From assembly GCA_002403375.1 (NCBI GenBank), contig DHHQ01000001.1:1-64000 (forward strand): DNA of 64,000 bases, read 5' to 3'. Source of the stretch: Thiobacillus denitrificans. Its GTDB lineage: Bacteria; Pseudomonadota; Gammaproteobacteria; Burkholderiales; Thiobacillaceae. Positions 52,500 to 60,852 of the stretch are shown here, one piece after another. A model generated the notes under the pieces. It worked only from the letters and a program-made list of their open reading frames with translations. It was not told where the DNA came from and did not search any database. A program made the position numbers and the translations under genes. How positions within the stretch are numbered: position 1 is the stretch's first letter; every line of letters begins with the position of its first letter.

Positions 52500-52554
52500 G
52501 CTAAACTCTACGCCAGTCCGCAGCTTCTGCAAACCCGCCCTGCCAGAATCAACG

Positions 52555-52896
52555 CTACGGCGTTTTATCGGTACCGCCCATACCATCCCCCCAACCCAGC
52601 GCGCTCAGCGCCTCCAGCGAGTGCGCAGGATGCCCGAGCAGTCCGATAGCGAGGCGCGCCGCGCCAGCGTCGGCGACGCGGGTGCACAGATACCGCTCAG
52701 GATCGTCGAGCGCCCGGTCGGCGGCGCGGTTAAGCATTCTGTGGAAAGCGCGAGACGGAATGCGCGACGCACTGGCCGCGCAGCGGCGGCAGATTCCGAC
52801 AACAACGTGGTGCCGTTGATCGTCAGACGAAGCCGCGACGGCATCGCCCAGTGTGGCGACGGTGATCGGCAGGCCGCATGCGGGGCATTTTTTCAT
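52555..52896 (-). CDS. Small zinc-ribbon-like protein
   Basis: A 113-residue protein starting at MKKCPACGLPITVATLGD (52896). CPAC near the N-terminus and CRRC about 30 residues later form a plausible four-cysteine zinc site. The rest is helical (RAFHRMLNRAADRALDDPERYLC). It overlaps the preceding small gene by 74 bp in another frame. It is within the satellite, downstream of the capsid gene. Function unknown. Confidence 0.55.
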   Translation of the reverse strand: MKKCPACGLPITVATLGDAVAASSDDQRHHVVVGICRRCAASASRIPSRAFHRMLNRAADRALDDPERYLCTRVADAGAARLAIGLLGHPAHSLEALSALGWGDGMGGTDKTP

Positions 52897-53029
52897 TGGG
52901 ATCGACAGCGAAAATATCAACGAGCTGCCGATAGGTGTTGCGGTCGACCCATGCAAAACAGCCGGGGCTGTAGCGCCGCCCGCCGATGATGCACTCGCGA
53001 TAAATTCGGGTTCTAAAAAGCCTGGTCAT
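52823..53029 (-). CDS. Possible small satellite protein
   Basis: A 68-residue reading frame, basic and rich in Arg (MTRLFRTRIYRECIIGGRRY, then PGCFAWVDRNTYRQLVDIF). It overlaps the zinc-ribbon gene's start. Amino-acid composition of the first 45 residues looks natural, but the C-terminal part (PADHRRHTGRCRRGFV) looks like a shadow. It may be a real gene with an overlapping end; confidence is low. Confidence 0.35.
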   Translation of the reverse strand: MTRLFRTRIYRECIIGGRRYSPGCFAWVDRNTYRQLVDIFAVDPNEKMPRMRPADHRRHTGRCRRGFV

Positions 53030-53198
53030 GATGTGGGGAGTTGCCGCAGTCGCACGCCAAATTTAAGAAGGAGGCCTGGCGCGCCTGATGCGGCTCACTG
53101 CGCCTAAGGTGGCGCAGCCAGTGCCGGGCATAAACATGTCCCCCGGGGGACCCCGCAAACCGCCATGCCCGGCTCGGCACGGTCTACGGGCTGAAACT

Positions 53199-53402
53199 TC
53201 AAACGAACTCTGCCCGGCCTGTTCCGACGATCACCTCGGCAACGTGGCGCATGATGGTGACCTCCGTCCCGGCCTCGACGCGGGCGCAGGCCACTCCCTC
53301 CTGCAACTGGACCAGGCACGCGCGGGTGATGCGAATCCGCGTCGGCGTCTTGTCGAGCGCGGGCGGGCGATAGTCATCGCGGCGAATACTTGTGACGCTC
53401 AT
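53199..53402 (-). CDS. Small protein downstream of capsid gene
   Basis: A 67-residue protein (MSVTSIRRDDYRPPALDKTP) with a predicted beta-rich core (RIRITRACLVQLQEGVACARV, EVTIMRHVAEVIVG). It starts 12 bp after the capsid stop, so it is co-transcribed with it. By position it might be a capsid decoration or head-completion protein. That is conjecture; I do not recognise the family. Confidence 0.5.
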   Translation of the reverse strand: MSVTSIRRDDYRPPALDKTPTRIRITRACLVQLQEGVACARVEAGTEVTIMRHVAEVIVGTGRAEFV

Positions 53403-53414
53403 ATCGTTCGGCCT

Positions 53415-54434
53415 TCAAGTAATGGAGGGGATCACGGCGAACGAGCTGGGCGCGGCGACAGCAACGTCAGCAGTCAGCCAGCACCGGAACTGCGTCACGC
53501 CGGTTTTGAAGTAGGTCACCGGGTCGGCCGCCAGCTCGAGCGCCTCGCCCCAGATACCAATCGTGACACCATCGAATGCGCCCACGGTCAGGCTGTCTGC
53601 GGCGGTGCCAGTGGTGACGTGCGCGCCGAATCCGGCAATCGTGCGGTCATTCCAGATAGGAATCGCGCCGCCTGTCAGCCGCTCGCGCTGGGAGAGAATC
53701 CGGCGCACGCCCGGAGCGCCGATAAAGGCCAGCGTGGATTCGTCGGCGTCGGCGTCGGCAAGATCCTCGATAACGCCCTGGATCGTTGCCCAGGACAGCG
53801 ATGTTCCCGACGCAGTGACGACGCCGTTCACGGAGGCGATGCCCATCGGCTCGCCATTGACGCCGCTGCCGATCAGAACGGCACGGTCAAGCATCGTCCC
53901 CACGGAGCGGCTCAGGTCGCGCGCCAGGTAGGCGTCGACCGACGGCGCCGCCGCTTTCATCAGCTGCGAATAGGCCACCATCGCAACGGCGGCGCGCGGC
54001 GTCAGGCTCACCGAGCCGACGACGGGCTGGCTTGCGGTCACGGCATCGTTTTCGGTCGGCAGCCACTGGCCGGTGATGGTGGACGTGGTGCGCGGGATCG
54101 ATGCGTTTCCCTGCAGGCCGGGCAGCATGCGCACGCCGGCCTTCGCGGTGACGGACCAGGGCCGCAGCACGTCGACAGCGGCCTGCACCTGATCGCTGGG
54201 AACGAGGTAGTTGGAGCCGGACGTGCCAGCCGAGGTCAGGTCGCGGCGAAGAGAGGACGCCAGCAGCTCGAACGGCAGCACCATCGAATTGGACGTGGCG
54301 ATCTTGCCGGCGCGCTGGGCGGATTCCTCGAGCATTTCGGCTTCCATGCAGCCGCGCAGCTCGTCGCGGGCGGCGAGCCGCAGGGCTTTGGAGAGGCTGA
54401 ACGCGCCGCGCTCACGGGTCGTAAAAATGGACAT
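53415..54434 (-). CDS. HK97-type phage major capsid protein
   Basis: A 339-residue capsid protein. The N-terminal helical region (ERGAFSLSKALRLAARDELRG, ESAQRAGKI) resembles a delta or scaffold-like segment. The HK97-fold body follows (SNYLVPSDQVQAAVDVLRPWS, GNASIPRTTSTITGQWLPTE, DRAVLIGSGVNGEPMGIASV). The C-terminal part is VTQFRCWLTADVAVAAPSSF. It is of normal length and has no frame disruption, so it appears functional. No prohead protease, portal or terminase large subunit is encoded in the element. Confidence 0.9.
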   Translation of the reverse strand: MSIFTTRERGAFSLSKALRLAARDELRGCMEAEMLEESAQRAGKIATSNSMVLPFELLASSLRRDLTSAGTSGSNYLVPSDQVQAAVDVLRPWSVTAKAGVRMLPGLQGNASIPRTTSTITGQWLPTENDAVTASQPVVGSVSLTPRAAVAMVAYSQLMKAAAPSVDAYLARDLSRSVGTMLDRAVLIGSGVNGEPMGIASVNGVVTASGTSLSWATIQGVIEDLADADADESTLAFIGAPGVRRILSQRERLTGGAIPIWNDRTIAGFGAHVTTGTAADSLTVGAFDGVTIGIWGEALELAADPVTYFKTGVTQFRCWLTADVAVAAPSSFAVIPSIT

Positions 54435-54493
54435 TTCGTGTGTCTCCGGTGGTGTCGAAGTTTCACTGTACGGACCAGAAACCTAACCCGCTG

Positions 54494-54907
54494 TCACGTT
54501 TCACTTAGTAGGTCGATGTAGTTCTCAGGCGTGCAGGGAAGGGGGCCAAACTGACGCGCCGCCCACAGCGCGCGGTCGATCTCGGTCGCATGGTCCGGTG
54601 GTGCATCAAGTTTCTGCGAGCACCAGGCCGGGTAGCGGCGGGTTTCGAAGGTGCGGCAGGCCTCTGCCAACTGTTCGCAACGCTTCCAGCTTGTGGGGCC
54701 GGGCAGCATTGCGGAGACGCGCAGCAAGTGGTGGCGCCGTAGCGCGGCGCGACCGCCCCGGGGGCCGCCAGTGCCAAGGCACCGATGCATCGGCAGCGGG
54801 CGGTCGCCCTCCTGTAGGTAAAACCCGACCATCCCCGTGCGCAGCTTGGACAGCGTGCCAGGGCTTTCATCGCCGAGCATGAACATGATGGCGGCGGGAT
54901 CAGTCAT
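54494..54907 (-). CDS. Hypothetical protein between packaging-like and capsid genes
   Basis: A 137-residue protein starting at MTDPAAIMFMLGDE (54907); the start overlaps the end of the preceding gene, which suggests coupling. It has four cysteines and an aromatic/arginine-rich middle (ALRRHHLLRVSAMLPGPTSW, CRTFETRRYPAWC). It matches no family I recognise. Its place between a gpNu1-like protein and the capsid protein suggests a role in packaging or head assembly, but this is only positional. Confidence 0.55.
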   Translation of the reverse strand: MTDPAAIMFMLGDESPGTLSKLRTGMVGFYLQEGDRPLPMHRCLGTGGPRGGRAALRRHHLLRVSAMLPGPTSWKRCEQLAEACRTFETRRYPAWCSQKLDAPPDHATEIDRALWAARQFGPLPCTPENYIDLLSET

Positions 54908-55535
54908 TCCCCGCCCCCTCTGGTGTCGCAGCGTCGCGCGCCGTGAGTGCATCTAGGGCGTCAGCGGCTGCTGCTGACAGTGCATCCAGCGCACAGCCTT
55001 CCGGGTCGCAGGCCTCGACGGCGGCGCCCTCGAGGCGGTCGACCAGCTCGTTCCATTCGTCGCTGTTCGCTGTTGCGCGCAGGGCCAGCTCGGAGTCGCG
55101 CACCAGTTCGAGCACGCGGTCGATCATGCAGTCGGCGTCGGCAGCGTACTTCAGCATGTGGTCGAGCTGGCGCTTTACGTCGGCGAGCTGGTCCGCGACG
55201 GCGGCAACACGCTGGTCGGCGGTTGCGGCCGCCTCGCGCAGTTCCTGAACTTCGGTCACCGCCTGGCGCAGCCACCGCGCTCGAAGTCTGCCAGGATCGC
55301 AGCGGCGCAACAGTTGCCCGATCGCGACGGTCGGATCGAGCCGGCCGTCTGCGGCGAGCGTTACCCAGCCGTCCCGGCACCATCTGGAAACGGACTGCTT
55401 CGACACGCCAAGCGCCTTTGCGAACTGCGCCGGCAGGATACGCACGCGCAGCAGCTCGGGGGTGTCGAGCAGACCGGAGAGTGACTGTTGGGCCTGCTCG
55501 GGTGCGTCGGTGGTGCAAGTTCTCTGCTCAGTCAC
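54900..55535 (-). CDS. HTH/coiled-coil protein, terminase-small-subunit (gpNu1)-like
   Basis: A 211-residue protein if it starts at the GTG at 55535 (GGGGGTG upstream); an ATG at 55607 would add 24 residues. A winged-helix/HTH motif (ILPAQFAKALGVSKQSVSRW) is followed by a long amphipathic helix (AVADQLADVKRQLDHMLKY), the layout of gpNu1-type DNA-packaging proteins. If correct, it would recognise the element's own pac/cos site for loading into capsids, as satellites are known to do. It could equally be a transcriptional regulator. Confidence 0.6.
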   Translation of the reverse strand: MTEQRTCTTDAPEQAQQSLSGLLDTPELLRVRILPAQFAKALGVSKQSVSRWCRDGWVTLAADGRLDPTVAIGQLLRRCDPGRLRARWLRQAVTEVQELREAAATADQRVAAVADQLADVKRQLDHMLKYAADADCMIDRVLELVRDSELALRATANSDEWNELVDRLEGAAVEACDPEGCALDALSAAAADALDALTARDAATPEGAGND

Positions 55536-55941
55536 TTGGTCACCCCCAATGTTGCCAATGCCAGGGAGTTGCACCCTAGAAATAAGACGCGCCTTTCGCA
55601 CCCGCATGGGAAAAAGCGGGTGGAGTACCTTTTGAACGGCTCCCCTCTACGGATACAACCCCCTGGGAACGGTTTCATGACTAGCGGTTTTCCGAGCTGT
55701 TCTGCCCCGCATGGGACTGACTGGATCAGGACCCCCACCCCGGTCGAGCTTGGTTGATCCCAACCACACCCCCGGCGGGAATAAAGGGAAAGAAGGTGCG
55801 AAAGGTGCTTTCCTCCCTTTATTCCCTTTATTCCTCCCCTGTGGGTGTCTGGGCTTTGGATGCCTTGATTCGCATAGAAAGAAAGAAAATCTCTTTCAAA
55901 ACCTTCTAAGGAATCAGCTAATAAAGGTGCGAAAGCCGCCA
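55536..55941. other. Non-coding region of the satellite: candidate replication origin or packaging site
   Basis: About 400 bp without a convincing gene; the 137-codon frame across it on the minus strand has shadow-like composition. It is locally AT-rich (55775-55930) and contains a 13-bp inverted repeat with a doubled right arm (55777-55834). It also contains a 12-bp direct repeat, AAGGTGCGAAAG, at 55793-55804 and 55924-55935. It lies just after the DUF3987 replication gene and just before the gpNu1-like gene, a logical place for an origin or a pac/cos site. Confidence 0.5.
55777..55834. repeat. Inverted repeat GGGAATAAAGGGA with doubled right arm
   Basis: GGGAATAAAGGGA (55777-55789) pairs perfectly with TCCCTTTATTCCC (55814-55826). 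GGAATAAAGGGAA (55778-55790) also pairs with TTCCCTTTATTCC (55822-55834). The two right arms overlap as a tandem CCCTTTATT repeat. This suggests an iteron-like or protein-binding site. Confidence 0.7.
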
Positions 55942-57528
55942 TCACTCACCCCCCTTCATGGCAAGCGGGTTGACCCGGTAGTAGATCGGCGGGCGGCCAC
56001 CAGTCGCCGTGCCCTTGTGCGGGCCGGTTATGAGGTTGCGGGTCTTGAGCGTTTCCAGCGCCACGATCAGGCGGTCGATCTTGTCGAACCGGGTGTGGTG
56101 TGCCCGGTGTAGATCGGAACGCAGGAACTCGGCCTCGCCCTTGCGCTCGATCCATCGCCAGCACACGCGGGCGTCATCGGTGGCAGCGTCGGCACCGATC
56201 AGGTCGAACACGGCCTGCGAGTGCCGTATCAGCCGCATGCAAAGTCCCACCGCGCGCTTCATGGTTTCCTCGCCGATGGGGTCGGTCTCCGTGCAGCGCG
56301 CCGCGATGTGCAACAGCCCGGCCACCCGCAGCGCACCGCCCGGCAGCTTGGCGCACCAGTCGCGCAGCGATTCCAGCGGGCCGCCTTCGGCCTGCTCGTT
56401 CTCGATCTTCTGGGCGAACATCACCCACAGGTCGCGCGCCTGGTCAGACAGCACCAGGAGGTGTTCGTCATCCTCGCCTTCTGCCACATCGGTGCGCGGC
56501 TCGACTTCCAGCAGCCGCAGCACCTCGCCCCGATAGCGCGCCTCGAGGTCGGCCGGGATCGTCACCCGGCGCGCCATGTCGCGCTTGCCGATGCGCGTCG
56601 CGGGTAGCCCGAAGAAGAAGCGGGCGAACGCACCGGACGCACGGAACTTGCGCTTGGCAGCCGGTGCCATGTCCTGCAGCAGTCCGGGCTGCATACCAAG
56701 CCCGAAGGTCAGCGCCGGGCGGTCGATCACGGCGGTCCTGCTGCCACGATCAACCCTCACAGGCGACCCGCTGTAGGCCTGCAGCGCGACGTCTATCACC
56801 GACTCGCCGCCCGAATACAGGCCGGCCAGCACCGCGAAGATGCCGCCCTCATCGCTCATCACCGCCATGCGGCCACCGTGCTCTACCAGCATCGCCTGCA
56901 GCCGCTCGGGCGTCACGTCACCCGAGAAAAAGCGCGGAGGCCTCAGTTCGTCCGGGGTCTGCTCTGACAGTTCGGTGATCTCGCGCACGATCTCGCCGCG
57001 GCGCACCGGGCTATCCTCTTTCGCCGCGTCGGCCTGCAGCTTCTCCGTGCGACGCTGGGCGATCTTGCGCACCGTCTCGCGCTCGACAATCTCGGTGCGC
57101 ATCGCGTCGGCCAGCTTGGCTTCCTTCAGCAGCACCGGCTTGAGCAGACGCTGAATCAGTGCCGATTTGCGCTCGCCGGAGTCGGCCAGAATCACCGTCC
57201 AGACGCAGACAGGCTCGGTGTAGTCATCCCCGAAGGGCGATACCTTGAACTTGCGCTGCAGGCACAGCGACAGCACCGACAGCTCAAACAGCACCGCCAT
57301 CGTCGGCGGAGTCTGCAGCGCATCGGACAAGGCCTGCGCGTATTCACCGAACACGCCAGGCAGCAGATCGGCGGGCAGGTCGGGGGTCTCGATGCGGTTG
57401 AACCGCAGCGGCTCTTCCCAGTGTCCGCCATCGTCGGCGGGCGCGGCGGGCTTCGCCGCGTCGATGGATTTGCGCACCGCTTCGGCGCCGGCCGCCAGGG
57501 ACAGGTCGTTCATATCCGTGAGGTTCAT
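55942..57528 (-). CDS. DUF3987 domain protein (replication helicase/primase-like)
   Basis: A 528-residue protein with the DUF3987 layout, including a degenerate P-loop ILADSGERKSA (about 113-123), an acidic motif MAVMSDEGGIFAVLAG and a C-terminal winged-helix-like tail (RSDLHRAHHTRFDKIDRLIVAL). Such proteins are common in phages and satellites next to primase-like genes and are thought to act in DNA replication. The ATG overlaps the stop of the Toprim gene (ATGA), so the two are coupled. Confidence 0.82.
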   Translation of the reverse strand: MNLTDMNDLSLAAGAEAVRKSIDAAKPAAPADDGGHWEEPLRFNRIETPDLPADLLPGVFGEYAQALSDALQTPPTMAVLFELSVLSLCLQRKFKVSPFGDDYTEPVCVWTVILADSGERKSALIQRLLKPVLLKEAKLADAMRTEIVERETVRKIAQRRTEKLQADAAKEDSPVRRGEIVREITELSEQTPDELRPPRFFSGDVTPERLQAMLVEHGGRMAVMSDEGGIFAVLAGLYSGGESVIDVALQAYSGSPVRVDRGSRTAVIDRPALTFGLGMQPGLLQDMAPAAKRKFRASGAFARFFFGLPATRIGKRDMARRVTIPADLEARYRGEVLRLLEVEPRTDVAEGEDDEHLLVLSDQARDLWVMFAQKIENEQAEGGPLESLRDWCAKLPGGALRVAGLLHIAARCTETDPIGEETMKRAVGLCMRLIRHSQAVFDLIGADAATDDARVCWRWIERKGEAEFLRSDLHRAHHTRFDKIDRLIVALETLKTRNLITGPHKGTATGGRPPIYYRVNPLAMKGGE

Positions 57529-58349
57529 GCTGCAGCCCCCCCGAACAGCGGCCGCGCGACGAAGCCGCCGACCATCATCGCGGCCTCGGTCGCCTTGGTC
57601 AGTCCGGGATTCCCGGGTGTCGCGGCGTCGTCGTCGGCGATCAGAATGATCCTGGTGCCGGTGTTGTTGAATGCCAGGTGGCGCGCGACCTCTTTCAGGT
57701 TGCCGGCGTTGAAGGCGACGGCGGTGGCGTAGCCGGTGGCCTCGTGGACGGTCGCCGCCGTGGCGTATCCCTCGGCTACGCAGATCGTGCCGGCGGGCTT
57801 GCCGATGGCGAAGTAGGAACCGCCGACACGGCCGCCAGTCAGGAACCGCTTGGTGCCGTCCGGGCCGATCAGTTGCAGGGTGTGAATCACGCCGTGGCGC
57901 CGCGCCGGGATCAGGAGCTGGTCGCGTAGCTGGCGGATGCCCCAGGCCTTGACCTGCTTCTTCTGCAAGTACGGGTGCATCGGGTCGGCCGGCCGGGCGA
58001 GCTTCCACAATTTCCTCGCCTTGGCGCGCGCCTCCTCATATACGCTTTGCTGCGCCGCCGCGCGCTCATACCGAATCTGGCGCATCCGATCCTGCAGCTC
58101 GCGCCGCTCCTGCCAGTTGATCTTCCGTGCCTCGGCATCGCGCCAGGGGTGTGTTTCTCCGGTACGCCAGGAGCCGACAGACCCGTGAGGGATCGGGTCG
58201 AGGTGCAGCACATACCAGCCATTTTTCGATCCGGGCTTGTCGCCCTCGACGCGGTAGCGGCGGATGCGGCCATCTGCTACCGGCGTGTCTTTCACCGGAG
58301 CTAGGCCGACCGCGCGCATGAAGTCGAGAAAACGGATTTCTACGGTCAT
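57525..58349 (-). CDS. Toprim-domain primase-like protein
   Basis: A 274-residue protein. The C-terminal half is a Toprim domain with the catalytic Glu in ICVAEGYATAATVHEATG (E193) and the DxD motif in IILIADDDAAT (239-241). The N-terminal region contains a short domain often found in phage P4-type primases (WYVLHLDPIPHGSVGSW), but no obvious zinc ribbon. It probably works with the DUF3987 protein as a minimal primase/helicase pair replicating the excised element. It overlaps both neighbours by 4 bp. Confidence 0.85.
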   Translation of the reverse strand: MTVEIRFLDFMRAVGLAPVKDTPVADGRIRRYRVEGDKPGSKNGWYVLHLDPIPHGSVGSWRTGETHPWRDAEARKINWQERRELQDRMRQIRYERAAAQQSVYEEARAKARKLWKLARPADPMHPYLQKKQVKAWGIRQLRDQLLIPARRHGVIHTLQLIGPDGTKRFLTGGRVGGSYFAIGKPAGTICVAEGYATAATVHEATGYATAVAFNAGNLKEVARHLAFNNTGTRIILIADDDAATPGNPGLTKATEAAMMVGGFVARPLFGGAAA

Positions 58350-58510
58350 TGCGCACCCCCGATCCAGCGGGCGGCGAAGAGGAACAGCATGGTCGCGCCA
58401 GCGCCAAAAGCGGGCGCCAGGGCTACCAGCCCCGAAACGAACGCGATAGAATCAACGTCGAAGTGTTTAGTTAAGCCCGCCTGCCAGCGGGCTTTTTTTA
58501 TGGTCGTCAT
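58346..58510 (-). CDS. 54-residue single-pass membrane microprotein
   Basis: A short frame starting at an ATG at 58510, seven bases after AGGGG, and ending in a TGA that overlaps the Toprim start (ATGA). It encodes MTTIKKARWQAGLTKHF, then a hydrophobic segment (IAFVSGLVALAPAFGAGATM, continuing LFLFAARWIG). The coupled start and stop and the good ribosome-binding site support translation. It could be a small membrane effector or holin-like protein. An opposite-strand terminator hairpin (58473-58499) lies inside it. Confidence 0.55.
   Translation of the reverse strand: MTTIKKARWQAGLTKHFDVDSIAFVSGLVALAPAFGAGATMLFLFAARWIGGAQ
58473..58499 (+). terminator. Intrinsic terminator on the plus strand inside the satellite
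   Basis: AAGCCCGC-CTGCCA-GCGGGCTT followed by TTTTT is a standard plus-strand terminator, opposite in direction to all genes of the element. It implies a plus-strand transcript, possibly an antisense or small RNA that starts within the Toprim gene, or it may be a bidirectional hairpin. Confidence 0.7.
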
Positions 58511-58520
58511 GGCGCGCCCC

Positions 58521-58754
58521 TTACTCGGTCGCGCCGTTATTGCGAGTGCGGCTCTCGAGCCAGGCGTGAAGGCCGGTGCGGCTATACCTCACGTTCCGGC
58601 CGACTTTGACGAACGGCAGGCTGTAGCGGCCAGTCGATCGCCAGACCGACAGCGTGCCAGGCGCGACGCCGAGAATCTCAGCGGCTTCGCGCTCATCAAC
58701 CAGATCAGGGTTTTTCGGCCGGATCATTTCGGCCAGTGTGCTTTGGGTGGTCAT
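58521..58754 (-). CDS. AlpA-family excisionase/regulator
   Basis: A 77-residue protein with a MerR-like helix-turn-helix (LVDEREAAEILGVAPGTLSV, then FVKVGRNVRYSRTGLHAWL), the pattern of AlpA/Xis-type proteins. In satellites such as P4-like and PICI elements, AlpA-like proteins control integrase expression, excision or replication genes. It is the first gene of the AlpA-54aa-Toprim-DUF3987 unit, and the 101-bp gap upstream (58755-58855) should contain its promoter. Confidence 0.85.
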   Translation of the reverse strand: MTTQSTLAEMIRPKNPDLVDEREAAEILGVAPGTLSVWRSTGRYSLPFVKVGRNVRYSRTGLHAWLESRTRNNGATE

Positions 58755-58855
58755 CGTATGCGCTCCATTAACCCCGGCGATGCCGGTATGGGTGCATTAA
58801 TGACGATTTGCGAAACGGGGTCACAGGACGTAACCCCATTGGAAACAGCGGTGTT

Positions 58856-59476
58856 TTATCCTACGCCAGCACTGGCGCGGCTTTTACGCAATTCCTTAAT
58901 TGCGGAAGCGGGCTTGATATTGATGCCCAGCCGCTTGAAAACGAAGTGCAACAACTGCTCGAAAGGCGTCTGATTTCCTGCTCTATCCTGCTGGGTCGGG
59001 TTAATCCCGGCCTGCTCGGCAATGCTGGCAATATCACCCACTAGACGCCGGCGCTCTGCTTCCGCCGCCCCTGGCGGTCGACCGCCCTGCTCCGGCACCT
59101 TATGCTTTTCCAGCGCGGACCTTGCCGCCATCACCATCGCCTCGCCGGCCACGCCGCCGAATGCAGCACGCAAGTGCTGGAGTTGCGCGCCGCCCACCAG
59201 CCCTAGTGCCTCGCCCTCGAATAATGCCTTTGCGCTCCCGCCGGGGTTGTAGATCGACTGCAAGTTCTCGACGGCCTCGGCCAGCGCGGCCAAATCGTTG
59301 TGAATGCTCTTGTCGGACTCGATACTCTCCGTCACCCTCTCGACACAGAACGAATAATTGTTCTCGGCGTTCTCGATCCTTTCCATTAGGCCGGCATTGC
59401 CACCTAGGATGTCGAGCATTTCGGCGCGGAATCGGTCGTTGATTTCATCGGGCACAAACCCGGCAAAGAATTTCAT
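58856..59476 (-). CDS. Hypothetical protein coupled to the integrase gene
   Basis: A 206-residue, mainly helical protein (FVPDEINDRFRAEMLDILGG, DKSIHNDLAALAEAVENLQ, GAAEAERRRLVGDIASIAE). Its ATG overlaps the integrase stop (ATGA), so it is translated with the integrase. I do not recognise a family. The position suggests an accessory to recombination, regulation or helper-phage interference; this is not supported by any motif. Confidence 0.65.
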   Translation of the reverse strand: MKFFAGFVPDEINDRFRAEMLDILGGNAGLMERIENAENNYSFCVERVTESIESDKSIHNDLAALAEAVENLQSIYNPGGSAKALFEGEALGLVGGAQLQHLRAAFGGVAGEAMVMAARSALEKHKVPEQGGRPPGAAEAERRRLVGDIASIAEQAGINPTQQDRAGNQTPFEQLLHFVFKRLGINIKPASAIKELRKSRASAGVG

Positions 59477-60681
59477 TTCGTACCCCTGATGCGCTTGACC
59501 TGGGCGGCCGGCTTCACTCCCGCAGCTGCCAGCATGGCGGCGGTCGCCGTGTTCACAGACTTCCGCACGGGATCGAGGTCAAGGCGCGCGTAGATCGCGG
59601 TCGCCTGGTGCGTCTTGTGGTTAAGGCTCTTGCCGATGATCGAAAGCGAAGCGCCGGTGCGGGCCTGCCAGCTCCCCAAGGTGCGACGGAGATCGTGAAT
59701 CCGCAGGTCATCCAGTTCTGCAGCATTCAGGATGCGCGCCCACGCCTTCTTCGGCTCGACCAGGTGCCCAGTCGAGCCGGTGCCGGGGAACACGAACTCA
59801 GACTCGACGCCGGCATCCTTCCGAGCCTGCAGGATCGCGGCGGCCTCCGGTGACAGCGCGACGTTCTGGCTGGTGCCGTTCTTCGTCATGGCGATGCGCC
59901 AGACGCCGTGCTCGAGGTCGATGTCCACCCATCGCATCGACTGCAAGTTGGACCGCCGCGCACCGGTCAGCAGCGCCAGCATGAAGAAGTCCCCGAGCGG
60001 GTCTTGTGCCATCGCCGCGAACAGGCGCGGCAGCTCGTCGGCCTGGGCGAACCGCTCGCGGGGTGCCTCGTAGTTCTTCTTCACCCGGGCGGCCGGATTG
60101 CCGCCCTCGTAAATGCCCAGCTCGTCGATCGCGTAGTTGAACACGCTGCTGACGATCGCCAGCGCCCGGTTGGCCGAGGCCGGAGACTTCTTCGTCGCGG
60201 CGGCGTGCACGCGCTTTACGTCATCGCGGCCAATCTGCGACAGCTTCAGCCCCTTGATCTTGCCGAGGTGGATTCGCAGGCTGTCCCGGTAATCCTTCTT
60301 CGTGCGCTCCGACAGCGGCCTTCCGTCGCGCTTGCGCTTGCCGGGGATGAACTTCTCGAACACTTCCTCGAACGTCGGCTCCGCCCGGTGCGCGCGCTTC
60401 ACCTTCGCGGGTGATGCACCGTTCTCGATCTCGGCGTTTACCTTCGCCGCCTCCGCCCTCGCCCGCTCGATCGTCATCTCGGGATAGCGCCCTAGGGTGA
60501 TGCGCTCCGGCTGCCCACCTTTGATTCGGCGGAAGATGCAAAAGGTCTTGGTTCCGGTGGAAGTCACCCGGACCTGCAGTCCGGTGGTTTTCCGGTCGTG
60601 ATACACGTTGCGTGTGCCGGATTTCGGCAGCGGCAGCGCATCCAGCGCGGCCTTGGTGAAGTTGAACTCGTTCTGTTCCAT
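59473..60681 (-). CDS. Tyrosine site-specific integrase
   Basis: A 402-residue integrase starting at MEQNEFNFTK (60681). It has an N-terminal arm-binding/DUF4102-like domain (TGLQVRVTSTGTKTFCIFRR), a SAM-like core-binding domain (about 103-205) and a catalytic domain with R242 (LLTGARRSNL), H329 and R332 (IHDLRRTLG), H355 (LNHK) and Y364 (TAIYARL). All catalytic residues are present. Its upstream side faces the right end, 172 bp from the att repeat, which is typical of tRNA-integrating satellites. Confidence 0.95.
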   Translation of the reverse strand: MEQNEFNFTKAALDALPLPKSGTRNVYHDRKTTGLQVRVTSTGTKTFCIFRRIKGGQPERITLGRYPEMTIERARAEAAKVNAEIENGASPAKVKRAHRAEPTFEEVFEKFIPGKRKRDGRPLSERTKKDYRDSLRIHLGKIKGLKLSQIGRDDVKRVHAAATKKSPASANRALAIVSSVFNYAIDELGIYEGGNPAARVKKNYEAPRERFAQADELPRLFAAMAQDPLGDFFMLALLTGARRSNLQSMRWVDIDLEHGVWRIAMTKNGTSQNVALSPEAAAILQARKDAGVESEFVFPGTGSTGHLVEPKKAWARILNAAELDDLRIHDLRRTLGSWQARTGASLSIIGKSLNHKTHQATAIYARLDLDPVRKSVNTATAAMLAAAGVKPAAQVKRIRGTK

Positions 60682-60852
60682 TTCGGACCCTCTCATGACC
60701 TTCGCAGCTTTCCGGGGTTACGCGGGGGTTACGTTTTTCGTGAAACTCGGCGAATTTTCGTGTAACCCCGTTAAGGTCACTATATCCGTTTATGCCCGTC
60801 CTGTATAGCTTTGTTAAGTTTGGTTAATGCGCGGGCCTCTCCCCTGCCTCCG

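Noticed and set aside
55532..55945. A 137-codon minus-strand frame in the satellite's intergenic region
   Set aside because: It overlaps the inverted and direct repeats, has no ribosome-binding site or recognisable pattern, and would run into the neighbouring gene starts.
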